64,000 nt of DNA from Coix lacryma-jobi var. lacryma-jobi (lineage: Eukaryota > Streptophyta > Magnoliopsida > Poales > Poaceae): contig CM019827.1 of assembly GCA_009763385.1 (NCBI GenBank), positions 92,364,314 to 92,428,313 on the forward strand, written 5' to 3'. A model generated the notes under the pieces. The model searched no databases. It was not told the origin of the DNA and saw only the letters and a program-made list of their open reading frames with translations. How positions within the stretch are numbered: position 1 is the stretch's first letter; each line of letters opens with the position of its first letter. Shown here piece after piece: positions 11,152-20,336 of this stretch. The translations under genes were made by a program, and so were the position numbers.

Positions 11152-12040
11152 GAGATTGAACTGTGCTAGAGTGTTCACCTGCATACATGTTTAGCACTGT
11201 TGACTTCCGTCTATATATGTTAGTGCTACTTTGTGGTGAATACCTTTTGGCTGAAAACTGCTCATTTTGCTCTCATGTTCATATTTCGTATATTAGTGAT
11301 CAGTTTAAGCCTTGCTAGCTTCTTGTGGATGTTTTGAGTCATCGGATTGTACTCTTTGAGCATCTTTGCACTCTCTTGATTATATTCCTGAGCCAACTTG
11401 CTTTTAACTCATATGCATCTTTGGAGGCAGATTTTGTCCAAGCGGGGAAGAAAACTTGAGGTGCTATGCACATTGGCTTGCTGGTGCATTTCATCTAAAG
11501 GGGAGAAATATTGACAAAATCATGTGTTCCCTGGTTGTGTGCACTAGTTGAGTGGGAGTTTTGCTAGTTGTGTTGAGCCTTTGCCTCTTGATTGAGGGAA
11601 CTAGCAAACATTTTTAGCTTTTAAATTGGTTGTTCAGATCTTCAATTGATATCGAACTTTCAATTGGTATTGAACTCTTTTGGTCTTTGAGTTGGTAACA
11701 GTTGGTATTTGAGCTTTCTCGCTAGTGGTGTTGAGCCCGTTCTGCCTCTTCTTGAGGGCTAGCTCTGTTTTGCTTGATTTTCAGTTGATTCTTCAATTGG
11801 TATCAAGTTTTCGTGCTAGCGGTGTTGAACCTGTTCTACCTCTTCTTGAGGGATAGCTTTGCTTTGCTTGGTCGCGTCGAGCCGTTGCCCATGTCTTTGG
11901 GGACCAAGTTGTCTTGCTCTTTCCACTTGACCTTCTTCGGCTTTGCTATGTTTTTGGGTCATTTGGTCGAGTTCTCTCTCTTTCTTCCTTCTTTCTTCAC
12001 TTTCATTATGATTTGTGTTGGTAGTTGACAATGCACTCAT
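11152..12040 (+). other. Element D 3' non-coding region
   Basis: The stretch from 11160 aligns with the reverse complement of about 2090-2340 in element A (shared words CATACATGTTTAGCACT, GGCTGAAAACTGCTCA-like, GTGATCAGTTTAAGCC-like). It has no ORF of note, and repeats of the type CTAGCGGTGTTGAACC and TTCTTGAGGG. Confidence 0.75.
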
Positions 12041-12052
12041 TAAGGGTGAGAT
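12041..12052 (+). other. Element D polypurine tract (worn)
   Basis: TAAGGGTGAGAT abuts the LTR start. It corresponds to CAAGGGGGAGAT of element A, with the purine run broken by one T. Confidence 0.7.
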
Positions 12053-12354
12053 TGCGGATACATGGGTGTATGTCGAGTCTCTGAGTGATGAGTGATTGTC
12101 AACTGGGATAATGAGCATGTTCTTTGGCTTGTGTTGTGCAGGTGTCGAGCACGGATACAGTGGTCGAAGGCAAGGTGAAGGTCAAGTAGAGACATGCCAT
12201 GCCGATGGACCGAGAGTGGCGAAGGGCGGACATGAGGCTTGGACTGAGGGACCGGTGGCCTGAGGATCAGCTGTGGTGGCTGACAGCCTGGGACAGCGAC
12301 GAGCGGAGACTTGCGAGTGGACGAGGTGCATGGGCGGTGCATCCCATCTACGGC

Positions 12355-12700
12355 TGGGTTTGGTGGTTGAGCCACAGAAAAACCACCGAGTGGACGGTTT
12401 CCAGGTTTGGGCCTCAAAACCTGGGTGCTGATGGTTTCTGAGTTTGGCCACAAAACTCGGGCAGAGGACGGTTTCCAGGTTTGGGCCTCAAAACCTGGGT
12501 GCTGATGGTTTCCGAGTTTGGCCACAAAACTCGGGTAGAGGACGGTTTCCAGGTTTGGGCCTCAAAACCTGGGTGCTGCGGGTTTCTGAGTTTGGGCCAC
12601 AAAACTCAGGCCTTGGATGGCTGGTTTCCCGGTTTGGGCCTCAAAATCGGGGGTTGGCTGTGAAGGCTGGTTTGCCGGTTTGGGCCACAAAACCGGGGGT
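12355..12700. repeat. Tandem hairpin array in D LTR
   Basis: Nine or so units of the type CCAGGTTTGGGCCTCAAAACCTGG or CCGAGTTTGGCCACAAAACTCGG (arms CCAGGTTT/AAACCTGG and CCGAGTTT/AAACTCGG) are separated by short linkers such as GTGCTGATGGTTT. Arms covary between units, as in element A. Confidence 0.85.
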
Positions 12701-13495
12701 GCGACGTCCGGGAAAGGACAAGCAGAGCGGTGGCGGCACGTGGCGGCAATCGGTGAGGTTGCGTCGAGGCAACGCTACCAGTTGTGCGGGCGTGGCCGTC
12801 GGATCACCACCTACCGCGAGTTGGTCCAGAATAACCCTAGGGTTTAGCTGGTTCGCTCTGTAATTAGTTAGGGGTAGAGTGGGAATTAGGAATAGTTAGA
12901 ATTAGGATAAGTAGGGGGAGACACCCACCTCCCCATCTATCTCAGTCATTTGCTCTTTCACTCCTAGGGTTTTCCTGCTCTCCCATCCCCTGTTGTAGCG
13001 AACTGAGATCCACAGAGAAGAGAACCATACCTCTGTGTCCGTGAGATTTTGAGGAAGTGAGACCGTAATCTCACTATTGCAGCGTGTGGTAGCCACACGG
13101 TTGCAAATTCGTGATTGTGATTCGCGTTTTGTTCTTGTTCTTCGCGGATTGCTTTTGGCCACGTTTTTCCCGTCGATTGATCTCTTTGTTCGTTGCGTCT
13201 TTTGCGATTCCATTTGAACAGAGACGTTCTAGATTGTGAGGCACATCTTTCCACTGAAGGAATTCTCCTTTAACCTCACGAGCTAGTAGATTGGTCGATT
13301 TTTGGTTCGGGTCAAGATTTTCTCCCTTCCCCCGAATTTCTTCGATTCATCGATTTGGAGATAGGTTCGAGCCATGATCTCTTCGAGATAGCTCACTATC
13401 CTCCTTGTGACTCATCTCTCCAAGTTTGAACCCTAGAGGTTTCGTTTTGGGAGAGTTTGTGTCGAATCGGTGGACGAACAGCTGATTTTCGGGGT

Positions 13496-13746
13496 GACCG
13501 GACGCTGGCGTCGGGCCGACCGGACGCTAACACAGTGCGTCCGGTGGTTGAACATCGCGTGAAGTTCTTCAGTGATTGACCGGACGCTTCTTCTTCTCCT
13601 TGACCGGACTCGTCTCTTCTACTGTTCACCGCATTTTGTTTCGTGTGACCGGACGCACCTCCACCGAGAGTCCGGTCAGAAACAGTAAGGTCCAAAACCT
13701 GTTTTTGCTCGACCGGACGCGTTCCGTGGGTCTTGACCGGACGCTG
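13496..13746. repeat. GACCGGACGC array in D LTR
   Basis: About seven copies of GACCGGACGC/T and two of the inverse lie in 250 bp. They match the 9342-9700 array of A after allowing for the opposite orientation. Confidence 0.82.
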
Positions 13747-14030
13747 GCAGAGTCCGCTCAGTGCTGTCTTTGCACGTTTTCATCCGCGGTTCGTTCGTCC
13801 GTCGTCGGTTTTCATTTTCGGCTTTTGCGTTGAGTTTCTAGAGTTAAGTAGTGTCTCGCTGTGCTTCTCGGAAGCATCCACCCTACATCAAGGGTCGTGA
13901 ACACAACTTGAGCTCTGGGCTTGCTCTTGAGGTGATTCTTGGGATAGTGGCAACAAGTTTCGGAAAAGAAAATTTGGAGCTCCCATTCACCCCCCTCTGG
14001 TCGCTTTCTGGTAGCATCTTCGGTACTTCA

Positions 14031-17000
14031 CACTCCCTCCGCTTTGCCTCCTCTTCACTCTCGCCGTCGCCCGGGCGGAAAAGGGGGAGAAACCGAGCGC
14101 TCGCCGCCGTTCACCGCCGTCCCGCTGAGCCTTCGCCCAACCAGCCACCCAACCAGCTTCGCCGTGAGCCCCCGCACCTTTTGCCGCCGTTAGCGCTCCG
14201 TAAGAGGCCCTAGGTAAGCCACGGGGTGAGTTCCCGCCGTGGCCGCCATGACCGCCGAGCTCGGTCCGCCGTGGTCGGCCCTCCTTCCGCGTGAATCCCT
14301 CCGTTCTAGCTCGCGTTCTAGGGTCGGTGAAGTCTGTGGAAGGAGTAGGTGGTGATGGTTTAGCCGATTAGGGTTTGGTGGTGGCGGTACGCCATCGCTC
14401 GCCATCCGCCATGGTCGCCGGAGTTGGCATGGCCATGGTCGCGGGTGTTCGGGGTAGGAACCCTAGCATCCGAGCCTCACGTTAGGTTCTTGGAGGTCAC
14501 CGGAGTAGAAATCGCAGGTTAGTTTGCTTCGGCATGGTCGGAATCGGCCGACGTAGGGAGGACCGCGCCGCCGTGGCCGCCATTCCCACCGCCGAGCTCC
14601 GACCGTCGCTTCGCCGGGCCGGTGACTAGCACCATTCGACGCGGGGAGGTGAGAGGAGTAGAGTGGTGGTGATGGTTTCGCCGGAGAGGCCGCCGTCGGC
14701 GAGCTTCGCTGTGGTCAATGGCCTCCCCTGTTCTGTGCGTTTGACAGGTGGGATCGAGTTGACTCGGGTCCCACTGGTCAGTCTCTGGTGTACGTTTTGG
14801 CCGGGTTTAGATAGCAGTTAGGTCTAAGTGTTTTTGTTTTATTGTTTTTCAGAAAATGTGTTAATGCTTGTTTAATTCATATCTGGAGTTGTATTAGTCA
14901 AAATGAGCTGAACTAAATTTTGTTAGGTTTGTCTTGTTGAGATCTATTTAGGAAAAATATAATATGTCCAGTTTGTGATACTTTTATATGCAGTTGTATT
15001 TAATTTATGTTTAGGCTGAAATCTTGTTTAATGCATAGTAAACTGTGTATTGCTTAGAAAAATGTGATTCTTGTTTTGTTAAGTTTGTGTGGATGAGTAG
15101 TTTCTGGGAAAAATGCAATATGGAGATGTTCTGTGAAATATTTTTGCAGTAGCAATTAAAAGGGTTAAATGTTGTATTCTTGTATAAAATGTAGCAATTA
15201 AAATATGAAGAATATGAACCTGAGAATTTTTGTAGGCTGCTCTTGTGCTAAGAAGTTCAGTAGAAAAATGGAAAATTAGTTGTTTGACACTTTTTGCTAG
15301 GGGGTGTAGTTCAAAGCACCTTTTCATTGTGATGTTTGTCTTTTTCGTGGAGAATAGGGTTTAAGTCCAAATAGCTTGAAATTTGGAAAGAGGACTAAAC
15401 TGCATGTGGTCAGCTTACAGTAATTTCTGTAGATTTTTCTGAAGTAGTTAGCTAAGGGTTGCTGTTATAGGCTTAATTAAATAGTAAGGTAGTAGCAAAT
15501 GACTATTAAGTGGTAGGATGATGTTGACTACCTTGTTGAAGAAAATGAAGTAGATGACATGTGCTTATCTCCTGAATTATCCTATTCCATGTTGCATCAC
15601 CCATGCATCCCATGTGTATTCATTTTATTCATACATGCTATGCATCATACAGGACCGGTAGAGGAGACCCAGAGCCCGCAACCGCAGGAGGAGCCAATTT
15701 TGGAGGAGACCCTGAACGAGAGGACCGAAGAAGGAGACGTCGAGGACTTACCTGAGTGCCGCGACCACCGACCCTCCGACTTCGAAAGAGGCAAGCCCCG
15801 GAGCATCTAACTCCTATGGTTTGCAAACTATTTATGGAATTAACGTGATATGCTTGTTGCATTAGGTTTATAGGAATTGATTGCTACTGTTGCTGCATTA
15901 CTATCATACCTTGTCCACCGCAATTGATGTCTTGATATCCCTGTTAAGTCTAGGCCGTTATATTCTTAGCCTGCTTAGACCGGTAAAAGTCGGGTGATTT
16001 CCTGTCTCCCGCAGGAGGTGAATACTGATCATGACTAGCCCGGTGCTATCAAGGAAATAACCATGTGATAATTAATTTGAGACCGGGCGGGATGTAGGAG
16101 CAGCAGGGCATGGGTTCTGTGTTGGTAGTCTCCCGTCTGTGTCGATTAGGACCCGACGAAGGCACACCTCAGTCATTTTGAACGCGTCAATCACTTAACG
16201 GAGTAGGTCGGAGTACCTCCCGCGAAGCCGAGTAAGGTTATTCGAGCCGGTGATGGAGATGTTGATGCCTAACACCCGGGGCCTCATATGTACCATGGGC
16301 AACTATTCTGAAAAACCTGGCATGGTCCGTGGACAGGAGGGGCCTGACTGACCTGGCATGACCGTGGGCAGTTATAGGTTGAGTGACCTGACATTGAGAT
16401 AACCCCCGGTGTAGAAGGGCCCATGGCCGTCCTGCGCGTTATGTTCTCGAATTCCCTGAGAGGCAGCCGATGGCTACCTGGCAAGGTGTGATCGGGCGAG
16501 TGTGCGATATTTTATCCCCAGCTGGGTAGGAATCGATTATAATCGCCATCGCTCCTGGACAGTGAGTAACTTGGCTGAGCATGTGTTACCGTAGTAACTT
16601 ATGGAATTAAATATGGTTATGATGATTAATCTGAAAGGCTATTGATGAAATAGTCACTCTTGCTTGTTTAATTAGCCAAGTGATTGCTCTAGATTAGGTG
16701 CAAATCCTTGGTGTCTCATTATTTCTGGTTTATGACGGGTAAGTCTAGCTGAGTACCTTCTTGTACTCAGGGTTCTATCCCTTGTTGTTACAGATGGACA
16801 GTGCTTTTTCGACTACTGTGAGAACTGCTTGTATCCAGTCTCGAGTGACGAATAGACCATGGGCATGGTCACCTCTTATCCTCACCTAATTCTTTTGTGG
16901 ACTGATCAGACTGATGGCACTGTATTAAGCACATTCTGAACTTATGTTAAAACTATGTTGCTTCTGCTACTGTTCAAACTATGGTTTGTAATATTGTTTC

Positions 17001-17209
17001 AACTCCGATGTATTCGAACTATGTGCGAACTGAATGTATCTTGTGGACATGTACGCTAATCTATTACGATCTTTGCTGTTGTTGAAATACATTGAAATCC
17101 CTCGAGATTTCCGGACTACCGGGTTTGTACGAGCTTAAGTACACGTTAATCCTTGCGAAAGCAGGGATTTGGGTGCTTAATCTAGTATAAATTGGTCGGT
17201 TCTGTTACA
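14031..17209 (+). repeat. Element G 5' LTR remnant
   Basis: The boundary at 17209 (GTTACA) is set by the primer site that follows. No TGT start is seen, because element D removed or displaced the beginning; at least 3.2 kb remains. The first 800 bases are very GC-rich (repeated CCGCC and GCCGTGGCCGCC words), then AT-rich to about 15550. An acidic, exon-like open segment follows at 15559-15810. It shares layout and scattered words with solo LTR J but is a different family. I see no real gene inside. Confidence 0.7.
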
Positions 17210-17211
17210 GC

Positions 17212-17223
17212 TGGCATCGGAGC
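17212..17223 (+). other. Element G primer binding site
   Basis: TGGCATCGGAGC lies two bases after the LTR end. It differs at two positions from TGGTATCAGAGC, the initiator tRNA-Met primer site; both changes are plausible decay. Confidence 0.78.
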
Positions 17224-18007
17224 ATGGTTAGCGTTACTGTTCATAAGTGTATTTGAAAATCAGTATTTTCCAATAAGAACTGTATTTACCAAAACTTATA
17301 GTTATAATAGGATTTGGAAAACCTCAAGAATGAAAACTAAGGTGTGCCAGTGATCAAGTCCTTATGCCCAGTAGGTTTTTAGGTGGCTATTTAAGTACTA
17401 ACTTGGGGGGTCGTGCATCATGTTTAATTCCTGTTGTTTTCTGTCGTCCATACGGCAAGGGTGAAATTGTATGGGTGCTATTCTTCGAAATAGTAATGTA
17501 TGGATCAATTGCCTCTACGCCAAGGTAATAAGGGAGTTGTGAGAGCATGATTGGACAACCGCCGATCTAGGGGTGTGCTAGATTGGTACGTACTAGAATG
17601 TATACCTGTTACACACAAGTATATGTGAAGGTACTAAATTGTAGGAGTAATATTGTTCTGATGTGTGCATATACTACTTACGCGTATACTGGGTGTGCGC
17701 CTAAGTTAGTATTAGATTTACTTTCAGCAATGCATGATATTCATACTGTGGGCAGGGCTGAAATGATCTTTTTGCAGGTACGCTAACTTGCGAACGTGTA
17801 GAACGTTTAGTTAACGCTATGAGTGAACGTTGTATGCCACCGTCTAGCCGTTAGAATGTTAGACAGTGAGGACGTATGTTGCGCACATGCATCATGATCA
17901 TACAATCTTGCATTAATCTTACTTCCTTCCTTATGTTATCTGTCCCGTTTTTCCTAATAAAAGTTGTTCTCAACTAATAAAAACCTATGTGGATAAACTT
18001 CTTACAG
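17224..18007 (+). other. Element G leader between primer site and extra ORF
   Basis: This 780-bp stretch has no convincing ORF. It ends in CTTCTTACAG immediately before the ATG of the extra ORF, which looks like a 3' splice site. Possible donors such as GGTACG occur at about 17585 and 17776, but none can be confirmed by eye. Confidence 0.5.
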
Positions 18008-19036
18008 ATGGCTCGTACCAAGCGCACAGCTCGTAAGTCAACTGGAGGCAAGAGGCCAAATTACATGTTGGGACCACGGACTGCTGAGGGGTCGGAGGAC
18101 TTCCTGGACGAGTTCGGCATGCCTACCATCCTTTGGAGGGTGCTACACTTGGTTGGATACCAGGAGGGTCAGGAGCCGTAGTACGACTGGCATGGCGTGC
18201 AGATTTCTGAGGACCACCATATGTACACAGTGGAGGTGGACGTGCCTAGCCGTGGCGAGCAGGATCACGTCTGGTGCCGCCGGGTGTTCGTGCTGCAGGG
18301 GAGGACCCCATGGGATGGAGCTAACAGAGTCGCCTACACCGTTCTCCGGGACATTATGGAGGACCACCCAGAAGTGGTTGCCCAGGCTACAGCCAGTATC
18401 TTTCCGACAGCAGATCCCTATCAGTCAGTGTGGCAACAGCCAGGAGCCGTCGTACTTGAAGCTAGTTCGCTTGAGAGGGAGCATTGCGCCGGACCAGCCG
18501 GGAGTGCCATGGCTGCACTCATGGCTACTTATGGATGTCTATCCCGCAGTTATGATAAGTTGGACCACATCCTCAGTGAGGAGATGGCTGCACAGCACCG
18601 GAGGTAGCAGGAGCATACCACGGAGATAGACCGCCTCACTGCAGAGCTAGCACGTATGACAGTGGAGAGGGACCAGGCACTTCAGAGAGAGTAGGAGACT
18701 GCCCATCAGCTCAGTGTTCAGCAGGAGTCTGCTACCTTCTTGGCCTTGATCATGTGGGAGACCGAGGAGTCACTTCGAGGCATTTGTATTGAGGGCATAC
18801 ACGCTTCGAAGGAGAACAGGCTGTTGAGGTTGCGAGTGGGAGATCTAGAGCTGCAACTTCACCACCTTCAGGACTACAATGACCGTTTGCATGAGGAGAT
18901 TCATCGCAGGGAGAATGAGAGGAACCCCATCTTTCCTCAGGAGGACCCGAATCCGCGTGACTCTTCTAGTGGTTCTTCGGACATGTCTAGTGATGATGGT
19001 GACAATGATGACTATGGCGATGTCGCTAGGGAGTAG
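18008..19036 (+). pseudogene. Element G extra ORF with histone H3-like N-terminus
   Basis: One frame of 343 codons runs from ATG at 18008 to TAG at 19034. It is broken only by three in-frame TAG codons (18179, 18605, 18692), each explicable as CAG to TAG. Residues 2-15 are ARTKRTARKSTGGK; plant histone H3 has Q for R at the fifth of these and is otherwise identical, so residues around H3K4, K9, S10 and K14 are all present. After residue 17 the match ends. Residues 58-150 form an unrecognised domain (YTVEVDVPSRG, VWCRRVFVLQG, ANRVAYTVLRDIM). Residues 200-310 look like a coiled coil, and the last 30 are Ser/Asp-rich. It lies between primer site and gag, in gag sense, where Tekay elements normally have only leader. 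The function is unknown; mimicry of H3 for a chromatin reader or methyltransferase is my inference. Confidence 0.75.
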
Positions 19037-19385
19037 ATCAGACCGTATGTCTTAGGGCTTGGTGTTCTTTTGCGTATGTTGTCAGGCCCGATCTTTTGTC
19101 TTTGCTATGGGCTAGATGTAAGAACAAGTAGTGAACTTATGTGCACCTGGTGCGAGACCTTTGAAAAGTCCCATATGTATGGGCATCTATGGATGTTTTG
19201 TGTTGGCTTTTGCATGTTATGTACTGAGCGATCTTATTATGTGATGCTGCGATGTGGATTGAAATTTATTATGCCTCTGTAATTGTTTGGCGAATTCGTT
19301 TACCGAACAAATTCAGTGGCATGATTTATTGTTCTTTGCAATGTTTGCAACCTCGCCTAATGATCACTTGCTATAATATATGCAG
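19037..19385 (+). other. Spacer between extra ORF and gag
   Basis: No ORF of substance is seen. The last bases, ATAATATATGCAG, resemble a 3' splice site directly against the gag ATG, the same arrangement as in front of the extra ORF. Confidence 0.5.
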
Positions 19386-20096
19386 ATGACGACAACTTGT
19401 AGTAGAGCGGGTGGCAGTGGTGGAAATGAGGACAACAGGGATAACCGCAATCCACCACCTCCTCCTCCAGCCACTCCCGAGCAGCTTTTCGCCCAATTTC
19501 TGGGGAGCCAGCACAACATTGAAGCCATGCTACGAGAGAACCTGGCACATGGCAATCAGCGCCCTGAGCCGAACCAGTACAGCACATTCAAGGATTTCCT
19601 GGATACCAGGCCACCCATTTTCAAGGAAGCTACTGAACCTCTAGAGGCAGAAGAATGGCTGCATACCATGGAACAGAAGTTTCGGTTGCTCAGGCTCACA
19701 GAGGAGCTCAAGGCGGAGTATGCCGCGCATCAGCTGCAGGGGCCGGCTGGAATTTGGTGGGGGCATCACCGCACCACCTATCCTTCCAACACCCCTGTCA
19801 CTTGGAGAATGTTCTCGGCAGCTATACGAGGGCATTATATTCCGCCAGGCTTGACTCAGATGACGGTGGCAAAATTCATGAGCTTGACACAGGGAACTCG
19901 CTCAGTCATTGAATATCACCACGTGTTCAACTCCTTGTCCCGTTATGCTCCAGAGTTTGTGGACACTGATGCTAAAAAAATAGCTAGTTTCAAAAGAGGT
20001 TTGAACACCAAAATGGGACTCGCACAATATTCAATGATTTTATTAGCGACTGTCTGATTCAAGAGAACCACAACAACAACGGCGGCGCTAATCGGC
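19386..20096 (+). pseudogene. Element G gag, N-terminal part
   Basis: Gag is the capsid protein. The ATG at 19386 gives MTTTCSRAGGSGG and a proline-rich linker (NPPPPPPATPEQLFAQFL). The retrotransposon gag core follows: FLDTRPPIF, EPLEAEEWLHTMEQKF, LQGPAGIWW, TWRMFSAAIRGHYIPPG and GTRSVIEYHHVFNSLSRYAP. After about 215 codons a frameshift near 20030 moves the frame to SDCLIQENHNNNGGANR, which is cut by element H. The gag C-terminus resumes at 24574. Confidence 0.85.
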
Positions 20097-20336
20097 GAAC
20101 GTTCATTCGATTCGTATTGAGTGAACCATTCTCCGACATGCATGCCAGTTTTCTATTTTTGGAAAAAAATAATTACCGCATGTTTCCTTTTATGGATATT
20201 GTACGTGCACGTCTCTTTCTCCTTTAGATCTCAGGTGGACACAGTGCGTGCACTTTCTCGTTTATGCGTGCACTTTCTCCATTTGCACGCTGCGACACGC
20301 ACCTAAGCATTTTTTCTTTCGTGGTTGGTCTCACGT

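Larger units (their letters stand above)
11152..14030 (+). mobile_element. Element D: 3' end of a plus-strand SIRE/Maximus-like copia element
   Basis: This contains the 3' non-coding region (11152-12040), polypurine tract (12041-12052) and complete 3' LTR (12053-14030) of a second member of the A family in the opposite orientation. Its coding part must lie left of the window, beyond element A, which split it. D is in turn inserted in the LTR of element G. Confidence 0.85.
12053..14030 (+). repeat. Element D 3' LTR, complete
   Basis: The LTR is 1978 bp, beginning TGCGGATACATGG, exactly the element-sense start of the A LTR, and ending GGTACTTCA. It is homologous to A along its length but clearly diverged, so the two are different subfamilies or ages. 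The hairpin array lies at 12355-12700 and the CCGGAC array at 13496-13746. Confidence 0.88.

Noticed and set aside
10391..11194. 267-codon plus-strand ORF
   Set aside because: It is the same LTR repeat array as on the left, in antisense to the element; no supporting motif.
18008..18058. A host histone H3 gene or pseudogene
   Set aside because: The H3 match ends at residue 17, the histone fold is absent, and the frame continues into an unrelated coiled-coil protein placed between primer site and gag of element G.
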